A stretch of DNA of 60,000 bases, from the NCBI GenBank assembly GCA_030704615.1, contig CM060732.1, positions 70,725,053 to 70,785,052 of the forward strand, written 5' to 3'. The notes under the pieces are model-generated. The model worked only from the letters and a program-made list of their open reading frames with translations. It did not search any database and was not told where the DNA came from. The translations under genes were made by a program, and so were the position numbers. Of this stretch, positions 30,660 to 43,240 are shown piece after piece. This DNA is from Takakia lepidozioides. Lineage: Eukaryota > Streptophyta > Takakiopsida > Takakiales > Takakiaceae. Numbering within the stretch: position 1 is the stretch's first letter; each line of letters starts with the position of its first letter.

Positions 30660-33029
30660 TAGCAGGAGACATTGTCATTTGTTGGTCGAATTGGTGTCTC
30701 ATATCCACAGCCACTTCCTCCACATCTCACTGAAGGAATATCTGCAATACCACTGAATAAGCAAGTAGATATCGGAGAGGTATGTAATGGGCCAACTTCT
30801 ATCTGATGGTAGTCGGAAGTGAGCAACTTGTGCAAGCAAAGGTTTGACTGAGTGGCTGATTTATTTCTGGTATTTTGGGATGTGAAGGGGACGATGACGG
30901 TGGGCAAAAATTCGAAGGCTCCACCTCAGTCCCTCCGAACAGCAGTTTTTGAAATATCCACAAGAAAGATGGCTCAGCTAATGCCACCACATTCGTCGGC
31001 TTATTGGACTCTCTCGCGGACGCGGGGATGGGGACCCACAGACACCATGGAAATGAAGGGTTGTGCAGAACCCAAGCGCGGGGTTAGAATTGGAGTGCAC
31101 TGATTGCCGTTGTCCGATGTGTGGGCACAGATCTCTGTGAGCAGGTTGGCCACTCTAACCATGGTGGGTTACATTGGGGAACCTTTACTGGAGCGCTTGC
31201 TGATGCAAGAGAATCACAAGGAAGCATAAAGGCCCGCGATTATTCCCATTCGTCGCACGATCAAAAGGGCACCCCGTCCCTGCACATTTGTTTCATGTGC
31301 AAGTTTCATGTGCGGCTGTTAATTGATGGGGAATGAGGTAAGTCGAATAACCTGATACCAGGTAGTTGGACGAGCAGAGCTGGAATTGCAATGTGGCAGT
31401 GTCTCCGACAGGCTTAATGTCGTCACAGGGAAGCATCCATGGGGTTGGGCGTACTGGTACTCAAGAGAGGTAGTGAACTATCGAGCATATTCATCATCTA
31501 TAGACAATGCTGGTGGCGAAGAAGCTGGCCAGGGAAACAAGTTTGTGGGTTGGGAAGAGGCCGCTGCTAGGTGTCAGGTGTGTGCCATTTCAGCCTATGT
31601 TGTTATATATTCTTTATCTGTCCTTCCCTTCTACTTCTTTTCTTTCAAGCTGGGACTGGATTGACTCTGGTGTGGTGGCAGTTATTGGGGTTTTTGTAGA
31701 GAGATCTCAGGCAGTCAATGTATTTGGCTGAAGGCTTCAGCTTTGAGGACCAGTTGTTCTTGGTTGGAAATTCCTGCGGGTTCAATTGTGCTGATGAAGT
31801 AGAAATCAGCTACCTTAAAAAGTACTTCCATTCTGTTCAGGAAGTGCTAGTTGTAATTTGTGGAATCCTGCAGGTTTCAGAATTGAGCTGTGAATGTACT
31901 CATAAGATGTTGTTTGCTGGAGCAAAATGTGTCTCAAAAGTGTTCTAGTAAGTGATTGAGCTTTGATGATCCCAAGGAAACAATCCCATCTACAATTTGC
32001 TACTAGATATTTTAGGCTGCCTCTCCAGTAGGCTTGATCTGCCACAAGACCATTTCCGCACTATCGTGCGTCTTCAACCCACGTTCCAAATGACCAATTG
32101 AAATACGCAGTGCCAAAGACTCCCTCCATCAAAGGCCCAACAAATGGATGATGGCAACCAACAATATTGAGACATGAAGCAGTGCACCACCCCAGGCTAT
32201 GACCCTTTCCTGTTTCATGCGTTTTGTGCAATAAGCTCTTTGAGTTCTTCGTAATAAAGTATCATTTTCAAATGATAAAACAAACTAGCAGCCAACAGCC
32301 CCTGGGTTTGGGCAGACCCCAGCTTGTAAGTGGGAGGCATATCTCCCGACATGCCAATTCACCTCCATAAGACTCAAGTCCATCTTGATTCTGCGGAGGT
32401 CAGTACAGGGAACCTACTAGTAAATCGAAAGGTGTTGAATCTTAGTGAGGAGTTGCCACTAAAGTACTGACCATCCTGCCTCACAATTTCCAGAGAGATT
32501 CCCAAGATTTTGAATGGATTTGCTCCAAATGAGTCGCCTTCTGAGTCCTATCATTCTCGTGCTCACGAGAAGTTGGAAGATTTGAGAGGAAACTCCAGCA
32601 AGTTGACTAACTTGGGTGACGGTGAGGTGGACACTAATAAAAAGACTGCACAACAGCAACCTCTAAAGACTAGTGTGGGACCTCGTTACGTCCTGCTCAC
32701 GGAGGGGTGTCTCCTTTGTCAACCTACATGGTTTTTGCAGGGTTCTAATTCCCTTGCACGTTTCTTTAATCAAAATCATGGCCTTTGTCCCCCCCCCCAC
32801 GCTCCTCTCCCCCCAAAAAGAAAAAAGTGTGGGAAGCAAAGGCAAAGTGAGGGGGACAACGCAGTGCCGAACACTAACAATTGTCCGCTCACATCCACGA
32901 GAGAGTACTGACGTGCGGCCCGCTTTCTAAGAGACTGTGTTGGTCTAGACCCAAGAGCTCCTTGTTGGACTTACTTTCCATCGCCCCTCGCTAGTTGGTT
33001 TGATTAGTTGAGTTCTTTCTGACTGAGGA
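30660..33029. other. No confident gene
   Basis: Several short open stretches but none with recognisable domains or convincing splice structure. A C-run with CCCC and AAAAAG tracts lies at 32790-32826. The sequence just before 33030 may serve as promoter and 5' leader of the dioxygenase. Confidence 0.4.
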
Positions 33030-35375
33030 ATGGCGCCAGCTGCTGCCTCGACGGATATTGCTCGAGTATATGGTTCAGTGAAGGAACTGTCAGGGGCGAA
33101 GCAGGTTCCCTCCATCTTCAAAAGGGAGTCGGCGCTTGAGGAGAGCTTCGTCAGTGCGGGTGAGCGGTCCATACCTGTGATAGATCTGGCAGAGCTAGAA
33201 GGTGATGGGCGTGCCTCAGTCCTGGAGGAGATTAGATGTGCGACGGAAGAATGGGGGTTTTTCCAGGTACACAATTCTACGTAAGGTGAAGATGTCCTGT
33301 CTCTTGTAGACTGTACATGGCTTGAGGATGCAAAATTTCTGAAATCCTCCACAGTACTTCACTTGAACACTCCACTCAAATATGAAATTGTCCACTATCT
33401 GAATTGACCATTCGTATTCTTCTGGGGCTAGTACAATTGCAAGATTCTCTGAAGTCCACCGGGAATTATCTTACTCCCTACTTACTAGATAGTATATAGG
33501 ACGTTGTGAACGAACTTTTCCAACTGTGAAGAAGACGGGAGAATGGGCCTATGCCATTGCTCAAAGGTTGCTCGATCGTAGTTGACACATTTCCTCCAGA
33601 GAAAGTGGCAGGAGACCAGTGATTTTGACAGTGAACTTTTAGCTTTTGCCACGGTATTTTGGATCCGTGAGGTTAATTGTCCTAGCTCTGAATTTGTGTT
33701 GTTGGTTGGATCAATATGTATATATAAGGTGGTGAATCATGGTGTTCCACTGGCAGTGCTCCATGATGTTTTGCGGGCAAATGAACAATTCTTTGAGCTG
33801 CCTCTTGAGGAAAAGCTGAAGTACTCGAATGCCGAATTCAAAGCTACCTATGGCTCTGGCAATTCCCGCAAGAGGGGTCTTCAGCCATGGAAAGATTATC
33901 TTGCGCTTGAGTGTTTCCCTGCACCAGAGGTGGAGAAGTGGCCCACGGAGCCTTCGACATTCAAGTAGGTTGTACCAACATTAGTTTCTTGTATCCTTGT
34001 TTACTTGCTGTGTTTAGGCAATATTGTTGTACATTCAAGGAAAGGCAGGTCTTACAGGTATTGTAACCAGTCCTTTCCCAAAACCTCAACCTTTGCAGCA
34101 AGTCTATGTATTGGGACTTCAATGTCCTCCTAAAATCTTGGGCCTTTGGCACAGTAGTCTTGCAATGGGGGTTGTCTATTTTGTCTTATATGATGAGTGG
34201 GGGTCTTGAAATACCTGAATTGTACAAGTTGTTCTCTCTCAAACTTCTACATTTCTAGTACTAATCTGTGTGTCAACATTAGAAGATTGCAAAATTGTAA
34301 CTCTAGATTTGATCTATTGCACATTTGTATCCATGAGTCAAGATAGGAAGCGCAGAGAGGGGCAACAGGGTTGTGAAAGGGCTGATCCAATTTTGGCAAT
34401 CTGTTGCATTAACAGAGATCTCAGTTTGGAGTACAACAAGCTGGTGAAACTTCTGAGTGATAAGCTCCTCTGCGCTCTGTCAGAGTCTCTTGGGCTACGC
34501 GCAGATTTCCTTAGCCATTCCGCGACTGGAACTCGAAGAACATTATTAAATTATTATCCACCGTGTCCACAGCCGGAAGCTGTTCATGGGATACCAGCCC
34601 ATTCAGACCCTTTGCTTCTCACTATCCTATTGCAAGACGAGACAGGAGGTCTGGAAGTGCGCGACAAGCATGGTGGGTGGGTTCAGGTTCAACCTTTGCC
34701 ACATGCTTTGGTGATCAACATGGGTGACCAGATGGAGGTAGACAATTTCCCCCCTTTAGAGCAACATTACATTTTAGAGATGTTATTGCTCACTTTATTG
34801 TTTTGAGATATTGATATACATATGTTGGAAAAAAGGAATACTCATGAAGGCAAGGTACCAGTGGGTATATCCAAGCACTGGTGTCTAGAAGCAAGGAGAG
34901 AACAAGGATGTCCAGAGAATGTCTTCATGAGGGTCTGACATTGTTTTCCATAGTCTTCTGATCATAGACTCCACGCCCAGATTGAGCGTGGGGACTTAGA
35001 CGAAGTGGGGAAAGCAAGACATAGATCGATAATAAACAAAGTTGGGCATCAGAGGAGAGGACAACACATGGCTCACTACAAGCTTATGCCTGAAAATAAA
35101 ACATGCAGATATTGACCAACGGCAAGTACAAGAGCATCGAGCACCGAGCTGTGGTGAACTCAGAGAAGGCGCGCATGTCTTTGGCCACCTTCTTTGGTCC
35201 CTTAGCAACTGCGAGAATTGCTCCTGCTTCAAAATTAGTAGCCCGGGATGGGGCTAACTACAAGGAAACCATCCTTGAGGATTATATGACAATGTTCAGG
35301 AGAACTGGAGCTAATGGAAAACGGCATGTGGAGAAGATGAAGATCTCCAAGCCATCTTCCCCAATGCCTGAATGA
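33030..35375 (+). CDS. 2-oxoglutarate/Fe(II)-dependent dioxygenase, four exons
   Basis: Exons by splice sites and frame: 33030-33266, 33729-33964, 34416-34737 and 35109-35375, together 1062 nt, 353 residues. All introns are GT-AG and phases match. The N-terminal DIOX_N region has IPVIDLAELEGDGR and EEWGFFQVVNHGVP (the second spans junction 1). The catalytic jelly roll has the iron-binding HSD in GIPAHSDPLLLTILLQD, the second His in KYKSIEHRAVVN, and RMSLATFF with the Arg and Ser that bind 2-oxoglutarate. Length and motifs fit the plant DOXC class (SRG1, F6'H, DMR6-like), soluble enzymes that hydroxylate or desaturate small molecules. WKDYLALECF before the second intron resembles F6'H/SRG1 members. 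Substrate unknown. All metal ligands are present, so it is probably functional. Confidence 0.88.
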
Positions 35376-35650
35376 AGGCATGGCTGCTCGTTGTGGAGTC
35401 AGAAAAGTTGAAGCTTTCAAAGTAGTACTTTCATAGGCCTGATTGCAAGGCCTGGTAGTCCATGATGCTGGGTCTTTTTCTTTTTTGAAAAGAGGCAAGC
35501 TTAAGGAGATTTTTTTAATTAGTAGGTCGGGCACAACTGAAAAAGATCTTTGAGACTACTTAAGCCAAATTTGGCAAAAGTTTGGAAGAAAAAAATAGGG
35601 TATGTAAGTTAGTATATAAGCTCATCCACAACAACTAGTCTCGCACAATT

Positions 35651-36225
35651 CTGTTTGTCCTAGCGGGGGTTGGAATCCTGTGAGCACGCTCACACGTGAG
35701 CACAACCCACGGTCGTGGGGATTGTATGTTTTTACACCGCGGTCATAGGAGTTACATGTCTTGAGGCACGGTGCATTTATAGGGTGCAGTTGCACCAAAA
35801 CGATAAACTATATGATCTATCTTTCAATTTCGCATTGAGAAGTTAAAATTAAGTGGTAGTTTCGGGAGTGAGAGTTTTAATTTCGCATTGAGAAGTTGAA
35901 ATTAAGTGGTAGTTTCAGGAGTGAGAGTTTCGTCTCAATAAATTATCCATGGGACGTGACAACCTTTAAGGTCTCTTGGAGTCTCAGCGCCCTTTTCTCA
36001 AGTCTATCATGGAAAGGGCCTAGTATCGGGTGAGCATAGCGTGAGGAAATCCCAGGCCTATAGGATAACATGTTTATCATGTCTGAGGGCCTATGTAAGA
36101 ATAGTTTCGCAAAAAATTTAGTTTCTCAATTTTCATTTCGCTGAAGAATATTTCGAAGGCATCTTAGGAATATGTGGTATATTCGTTTGTGCTCACATGA
36201 GCATGCTCACTCGCTACCCAACCTC
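35651..36225. repeat. Interspersed repeat with GTGAGCA inverted ends, copy 1
   Basis: Left end GGTTGGAATCCTGTGAGCAC, then CACACGTGAGCACAACC; the right end TTGTGCTCACATGAGCATGC reads as an imperfect inverse of the left. The interior has ATTTCGCATTGAGAAGTT twice (35827, 35879) and AATTATCCATGGG. The same architecture recurs at 56320-57080. Probably a non-autonomous DNA transposon; class not settled. Confidence 0.6.
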
Positions 36226-36674
36226 TCTCTTACACATCTTCGGCCTTGAGCTACTTCCTATTCTCAAGTTTTTACTTGGACGTTTTTATCTCCAGCGAGT
36301 GTCTTAGTGTTTTCGTCATTAGGCACAAAGGGTCATAAACCTATACCTTTGTGGAAGAAGTCGTCCTGCAACTCATCGGATGGCTATCCCAACAAATTTT
36401 AGGAGTGAGGTGACATGGATGAAAGTGTTGCAATTTATCTTGCGAGTGGCTGCTCTTGGATTGACTACAACCGCATGAGCATGAGCCATCTGGCGTTGTT
36501 TAGCTTTCGTGAAAATACATGTTCATTTTCTCGCCGTTCAAAGACCAGTTCACCCCCACTTTCAATATAATCACATCTACTTTCAATTTGCATAGGTTGA
36601 GTTTGAGATAGCCTTTACCTTGAACCTTGGAAGAGGGAGGGAGGATGGAGATGGAGATTTGAGCATGGTCGAAC

Positions 36675-36941
36675 TTAGGCAGTATAGATCCAGCCTTCAA
36701 ACTCTACTCGCTTAATGGATAGCAATGCTATCACATAAACCAGTGTTGGTAACCAACGTGCTCTTCCTCTACAGGCCACCTGATAAATCTTTATCACTCC
36801 TTTCTCCAGACCCCACTCAGGGTCAGCATCATGCACTCTCTTAAGAATGTTTTCTTTACAACCGTCTGGTAATTCCAAGAACCTCTTAAAGAATTGTTTG
36901 GACAATCTTTCCTTCTCGGTTTCACAAGGAATTTGATTCAC
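36675..36941 (-). CDS. Small ORF next to a possible LTR end; unknown
   Basis: An 88-residue frame with SKQFFKRFLELPDGCKENIL and AWGL-like acidic-basic composition (DADPEWGLEKGVIKIY). It starts about 95 bp from a primer-site-like sequence in the same orientation. That is where a gag would start, but the sequence is not recognised. Confidence 0.25.
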   Translation of the reverse strand: MNQIPCETEKERLSKQFFKRFLELPDGCKENILKRVHDADPEWGLEKGVIKIYQVACRGRARWLPTLVYVIALLSIKRVEFEGWIYTA

Positions 36942-37014
36942 ATCAAATTCTTTAATTCTCCATCCACCATGATCCCACTAGATGTCTGTCACATTTGGTT
37001 GTTCATGACCCAGT

Positions 37015-37310
37015 TCCCCAGTATGGTCGCCAAATGTCGCGCGGCTTTTACTCACCCATCCCTTCGCTATCCGAGGTGAGAACTCCAAGATAGAAGAGTT
37101 GGAAATCTCTAAGCACTCAGCCCGCTCAGAACAATCAGTCATGACCTAGCTAGTGTATCATGGGGGTGTTTCCTATTTGTATTCCTTCCCGTATTCATGT
37201 TAGCTAGTTACCTTATTGTTGGTATTTAAGTATCAGATTGCTTCAGCAAACTATCGGATTCCATCAACTCATCCATTCATTCCACAGCTTCACTCAGATC
37301 TCTCTACACA
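37015..37310 (-). repeat. Possible LTR end and primer site of another retroelement
   Basis: On the minus strand GCCGCGCGACA is followed by TTTGGCGACCATACTGGGGA, similar in form to the TGGCGAC...TGGGGA primer sites of some plant gypsy elements. The LTR body would lie towards higher coordinates, but I cannot fix its other end. Confidence 0.3.
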
Positions 37311-37671
37311 GTGTGAGTATGAAGTATGTATCAGATTAATATCTATCAAGTATCAGGCTGAAGCCATGGAGTCTCTAATCTGCTCTACATTATAACTCTA
37401 CTGCTTGCATTCATCAAGCATCAACAGATCGTTCTCCTCCTACTCCGTGCTCTCCCTCTTTCTACTCAGAGATGCGCTCTCCGCTTCATTTCCCCCCCCC
37501 CCGTGATGCCAGAAGTCCCCCAAGAAGTAGTGATCCCCAGACGTCCCCGCTCTTCGCTTTTTCTACCTACAAGCTATTCTAACCGCTTTCCTAACTAACC
37601 GTCATCCCTGTAGTACACGTTCTTTTTTCAGATGTCGTTCCCCCACCGTCGTTCCCTGCCAATGATAACTG

Positions 37672-38075
37672 TTCCCCAGCTGTGCCGAGCTGTAACTGGC
37701 TGTATCAGGCTGTGGCGGGCTGTGACTGGCTGTGTCGGGCTGTGTAGGGCTGTGCGAAGCTGTGGCGGCTGTGTCGGGCTGTGACGGGCTGTGTTGGACT
37801 GTGATGGACTGTGTTGGGCTATGTCGGGCTGTGTCGAGCTGTGACTGGCTGTGCGACTGTGTTAAGCTGTGACTGGCTGTGTGACTGTGACGGGCTGTGT
37901 AGGGCTGTGCAAAGCTGTGGCGGGCTGTGTTGGCTGTGACTGGCTGTGACGGGCTGTGACGGCTGTGTCGAGCTGTGACTGGTTGTGCGACTGTATTAAG
38001 CTGTGACTGGCTGTGTGACTGTGACGGGCTGTGTAGAGCTGTGTCAGGCTGTGATGGACTGTGTTGGGCTGTGTA
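37672..38075 (+). repeat. CTGTG-based minisatellite
   Basis: About 400 bp of irregular 10-11 bp units such as GGCTGTGTCGGGCTGTGAC, free of stops on the minus strand (Ser/Thr/Gln/His-rich reading). It lies just downstream of the Mutator transposase at 38.1-41.1 kb. Confidence 0.85.
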
Positions 38076-38125
38076 TCTCCCCCCCCTAAAGCCTGTTGCT
38101 GTCACCCCTAAGGCTCCTGTTGGTC

Positions 38126-41100
38126 TTAGTCTGTGTAAAAATTAAGGGTACCCTTGGAACCCATAAAAGTGTCTAAGTCCCAGACCCCACAGAACTCATA
38201 AAAGTGCCTAAGTCCCTGGCAGTCCTCTAACATGCCCCCTACAGATACGAAGAGAAGACAATACATGTTTCTCCAGGTATTTGTCGTCACCAACAATGCG
38301 AAGTATGTCTGCATGGAGGATGGTACGAGGACAGGCTCCGCATCATAGAGGAAGTCATCTGTGGAAGGGCCCTCTGTTGCATTTCCCAAACCCTCTTCGT
38401 CGCCGCCATTTGCATGAACCCTAAACACATTATGCAATCTTTCATGAATGGTTCCCAACGCCGTGCCACAAGCGCGCACTATGAGTCCATCCTGCAAGTG
38501 TGGATGAAGCAACTTCAGGACTCGGATCTGATGCTTGCACAAATTGCCCTTCATTGCCCATGGGCAAGTGCAAGAAGCCCATTCGCATCCGGGGTTGTAA
38601 ACAATGTAAATTGTGTTTGGGTGATTGGTGCTTAGAACATAGGCTGGTTGCCCAGGATGGAACGGAAGAGTGACATTGTAAGCTAGGATGTCGTGTGCCG
38701 CAAGCACAGAACTTGACATGTACTTCTCTCGTTTGTCATTCCTTATGAATCCATGCGTCTTCAAGTGAATTGCATACCAGTAGTGTGTTAGGCACACGGC
38801 CTGTGAGTTCCCATATGAGCCAATCCACTCTACGCCCAGTCATTTTTCCTTTCCCCATCCTCAGTCTTGCTTTCAAGTTTCCATGGTATGCCTCAATGCT
38901 AGCGTTTGTGTCTTGACTGGCATGTGGAACATGACGAGCTGTTGTACACCACATTGCTATTTTAGGATGTCATTCCTTATCGATGTAGTCCAGAATTTCA
39001 TGCCCATTCAGATATTTCTTTCTCATGCGTCGAAGCGTTGTTGCTACCCACGCAAGACCTTCTTTGGTATTGTTTGGTCCACCTCTACAGTACATGAGGT
39101 CTCCCATATCTTTCAGCAAGTTTGTGGCAGTGATATGATCTTTGGTTTTTGCGCATGATTACTTCACCCAAGCCCGCCGGACATGCCAAAGGCACAGGAA
39201 AATGAGCACTCCTCGGAAAATAGCCCTGCAAAGTACACATGCCTACATGAGAGACTTCAAAGAGGACTTTGTCGGTGGACTTGGGCACTAACCCAGTAGA
39301 CTCTCTGGTGGACTGGTCTGCCCGTCTGTTCCAATGGACTTGCCCAATAGATTCAGGCAGCAGACTCGCCCACTCTGACCTGCCATGAGTGTTGCCCTCA
39401 CGAGACTGCCAGCAAACCTGACCACGTTGACCTCGCAGCGGACTTACATAAGTGAGTCTTGCAATGGACTTGGCCAGAGGGCATCCCGAGCAGACTGGGT
39501 TGCCAGCAGACTTCCAAACAGTCCCCTCCGGCGGACTCGCCTGCCAGCGGACTTGTTGGACCAGACTGAGGTCGCAGCAGACTGACACATGTGAGTCTTG
39601 CAGCGGACTGCTTGCGAACAGTCCCCTCCGGTGGACTCGCCTGCCAGCGGACTTGCTGGACCAGACTGAGGTCGCCGCAGACTGGCGCATGTGAGTCTTA
39701 TAGCGGACTGCTTGCGAACAGTCCCCTCTGGCGAACTCGCATGCCAGCGGACTTGCTGGACCAGACGGAGGTCGCAACAGACTGACGCACGTGAGTCTTG
39801 CAGCGGACGGCTTGCAAACAGTCCCCTCCGGTGGACTTGCCTGCCAACGGACTTGCTGGACCAGACTGAGGTCGCAGCAGACTGGCGCACGTGAGTCTTG
39901 CAGCGGACGGCTTGCGAACAGTCCTCTCCAGCGGACTGGCTTGCCAGCGGACTTGCCCTTAGGAGACTGGCAACAGACTTACCCAGACTTTGGTGGCAGC
40001 ACACCCGAGCAAACTGACCTTGCAGCATACTTGCACAAGTGAGTCTTCCAGCGGACTTTGCTAGAGGATATTATCAGCGGACTGGTTTGCCAGCAGACTT
40101 GCAGAAAGGAATGGGCCGGACTTGCAGCCAGGACTACGTTGTATGGCGGGGGACTTGCCGAAGAGACAAACAATGGACGCAGGCGACGGACTTGCACGCG
40201 AATGTACAGGAGGGTACGTGAAACTTACGTAATGGCGTTTATTTCGGCGTCGGCATCGTTCACAATGAAGGCATTGGGCATTTCTACGAGGAAAAAGTCC
40301 CGCAAGGCTGCCATCCACGACACCAGGTCTGTTGTCCGCTCACGCGCGCATATGATGTACGCAGCTGGTATACCGTTAAGCCACTCGTCGAAGGCCATCA
40401 ACATATACAATGAGAACAGTTCAAATGCTGAATGTCAGATGCTGCCAGTGTGCGTACATCCACTAGTTTTGCAAGCGGATAAATTGTGAAAGGGATGAAG
40501 AGTACCTTGTGGTGATTTGTCCCGAAGGTTGCATCGCATGCAACGATACGGGCATGGCCTAATTGAAGCATTCGCTTCTTTTGCCACTCAGTCTGTATGC
40601 CGATTGTGAATGTTGGCGCCAATTTCTCCTCTTGATAGAAGAAGACCGATTTGGGTTCTGGTCTTTCCACATGCGGACACTCTCCGCATCGTTGGCATGT
40701 TTTTTGAACGTTTGTCACGTCCATTTCTCGGCGAGGTTGCGCACATCCTGCTCCAACAAAAAATCGTCTCGTGTCCATGCATCCCCCAACCCGGTGTTGT
40801 TCATGATGTGCTCTTTATGTTCTATCATGATTTGGGCGACTGACAGACCTCGGCACAGACACTCCATGACCCATGCTTTCAATTCCTCGCTAATGTGTGG
40901 TGCATAGGCAAGTATTCCTGAACTCAGCGGACTTCCCATGACAGGCGTTCCTTTTCGCGTCTGTATGCTCCATATTGTTGTAGTACGTGAGGACACAAAT
41001 GTCGGGGGCGAGATAACATTGTTGGACCTTGAAACATCATTGGCAACCACGCTTGTAAGACTCTCCATAATCCGACTTATTTCTCTTTGGGCCTTTATGA

Positions 41101-41137
41101 GGGTGAGATGTTCCAGCACCCACAAGAGGTCTTCCAC
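38126..41137 (-). pseudogene. Mutator-like (MULE) transposase with SWIM finger, intron-split
   Basis: In minus-strand order: an N-terminal part ending RDDFLLEQDVRNLAEKWT; a frame change; SVFFYQEEKLAP and MLQLGHARIVACDATFGTNH with the first catalytic Asp; MLMAFDEWLNGIPAAYII and NAFIVNDADAEINAI with the second Asp. A strong GTAAGT donor then leads into a ~1.1 kb intron to about 39150. Next come NLLKDMGDLMYCRGGPNNTK and, after a stop (TGA where Trp is expected, about 38969), ASQDTNASIEAYHGNLKARL. The SWIM finger CEWASCTCPWAMKGNLCKH is at about 38530. The domain order is that of a full MULE transposase. The stop and frame change indicate decay. Terminal repeats were not found. Confidence 0.8.
39440..39960. 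repeat. ~100 bp tandem repeat inside the MULE intron
   Basis: Five units with period about 100 bp. Landmarks are GTGAGTCTTGCAGCGGAC (39590, 39790, 39890 and variants) and GCGGACTTGCTGGACCAGAC. Similar GGACT-rich sequence extends from 39290 to 40200. GTGAGT in each unit resembles a splice donor. Confidence 0.85.
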
Positions 41138-41809
41138 GTTTCAGTTTGGGATCCTCCACTATCGCATTGTTGGTGCGCTTGTCATCTGGACCGTAGCAGC
41201 ATTGATACGTGGACATAAAAATCACAAACGATATCCATCGACTTCTGGAAGCATGAAATCACAGTACGTGGGTACGAAAAATGGTAACAGACATGTAATT
41301 TGACTACAAAAGGACGATGAGGATGGTGCACACATGAGACTATTCAGAAAACTGTTGGCTCTCGGCTCTTTTAGCATGCCGGGTTGCACTTTAGTATGGA
41401 CATTCACCCAAAACTGAGTGGGGTAGTCCACCAAACTCTCTTCTGTCATCAACTCTATCCCACGGTATGCAGGCCTTCTGAACATTCTGTCGCGCACCCA
41501 TATAACCATATTGCGTGTGTCTCTTCCACTGGAGGTCCTTCGTGTTGAAGGGTCCTGGTTTGGGTGTTTGCCAACTTTGTCGAAGAGGCCGTATAATCCA
41601 ACTTCCCGTTTTTAGTATATCATCGCCTTCTGCTTCCACGTCCATGCCCTGTACAATACAGAGGATACGCTTCAAGACCTGCAAGAAACGCGCCGCAGTA
41701 CACTGAACACGATGGACAACGTGCAAGGAGCATCAGTGCGCACGTTCGCGGCTGTTGGCGAGTGGCAGGCGGCAGGGATAAGGTTTGAATTCATGCCCTA
41801 AAAATGGAG

Positions 41810-42175
41810 GGCTCAGATGGCATTTACGAACGGATGGTCCAGATGCGGCATCATCAGTGGACTGGAGGAAAGCGGACTCATGGGCGGCGGATTGGCGGGC
41901 AGACTGTTGGGTGGACTGGCCGGGACTGGCACAACGGACTGGCATGGATGGCTTGGATGGCTTTCTCAGAATGGACGATCCAGATCCTTCGGCCGGCGCG
42001 GACTGGCAGACTGGGGGGCAGCAGACGGGCACAGCGGACTATTGGGTGGACTTGCGGGGACTGGCACAGCGGACTGGCGTGCACAACGGACTGGCCGGCA
42101 GACTGGCGGTTTGGCGGACTAAGGAGAACTGGACTCACGGGCAGCGGACTGGTTGAGTACTGGCCGCGGCGGATT
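41810..42175. repeat. GGACTGGC-rich repetitive tract
   Basis: Irregular units of GGACTGGC, GGCAGACTG and GGGACTGGCACAGCGGACT, many on a roughly 10 bp spacing. Related in composition to the repeat within the MULE intron. No coding meaning seen. Confidence 0.7.
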
Positions 42176-42815
42176 TGGGGGCGCGGCTGGTGGGGCGTGG
42201 CACCAGCTAGGCGACCGCGCGCAGCGGCGGGTCCGGGTGGGGGAGCCATGCGTCCGTGCGTGGGGCCCACCGGTCAGCACGCGCGTGCGCCGTAACATCC
42301 CAATTATTGTAAAATGAGAGGCTTTATCAATAGCCTCAAAGACATATACACATCCAAGAGTTTGTTCAAATGCTAGTTGGTTGTGAACAAGCATTTGTTT
42401 GTTTGTGTAATATAAATGTGGAATGCAATTTGTCATTTACTATTGGAGAAACGTTAACATCAACATCATTAAAATTATCCATCCATATATATTGTCAGTC
42501 TTTGCCAATTCAAGAGCTTTTGATTCTAAATCGATCCAATTAGAATGATCGTGCATGTTAGTTGGAAATTGAAATATACGCATTAATGAAATTGAAGACT
42601 CATGAACAACATATGCATCATGCCATATTTTATTATTGTTTTTGTGATTCTTAAGGGATGAAAAAGTAATAGTTGTTCCCTATAAGAGTTTCTTGGATCT
42701 CGATGCATATTATAATGCACATATGGAAAATACGGATGTCGTATCTTCTCACGGCCTCTCACCAAGTCTATGCACATAAGACAGCCATACAAAACTCAAT
42801 TTTCTGAAGTGCAAA

Positions 42816-43240
42816 TGAGTGGTGGCAGAGACAAAAGTTTACCTTAAGGATAGACCTGCAGAGGAAGAAGTCATCCTCAAAGTCAATCAAGTCAGGGGGT
42901 GGGTATGAACATTTTTCCAAAGATACTAGAGATCCACAAGTGACACCAATGTTAAAAGGCCATGGGCAGAAACTCGATTAGCCTCGAAAGACAATCCTGT
43001 TTCAGTATCCAACGTAGAACATCAATTTACAACTACCTGATGTTGATATGCTGGCAGACACAAAGGTTGACCTTTTCTTCAAAGATAGACCTGCAGGGGA
43101 AGAAGTTTCTTCAAAGTCCCGCCTACTTTGTCAGTGCCACCTAGTCTTGCACTGGCCCTTGTGCATACTGGTTTGCAAGAAGACTTCCTCTGCAGGTCTG
43201 TCCTTGAGGAAAAGGTAAATGTTTTGTCTGCCATCACTAG
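42816..43240. repeat. Three copies of a ~65 bp segment, one inverted
   Basis: GATAGACCTGCAG followed by GGAAGAAGT occurs at 42850 and 43084; the inverse CTTCCTCTGCAGGTCTGTCC occurs at 43185. Each is accompanied by GGCAGA...ACAAA...TGACCTT or its complement. This could be a fold-back element or a scrambled local duplication. Confidence 0.5.

Noticed and set aside
37602-38105. Ser/Gln/Thr/His-rich minus-strand protein of 167 residues
   Set aside because: A by-product of the CTGTG minisatellite; no domain and no supporting splice signals.
39085-40042. Long minus-strand readings rich in Gln/Ser/Arg
   Set aside because: They read through the ~100 bp tandem repeat in the MULE intron; the several overlapping frames show it is repeat-driven.
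41804-42295. Trp/Gly/Arg-rich plus-strand readings
   Set aside because: Produced by the GGACTGGC tract; all three frames are open there.
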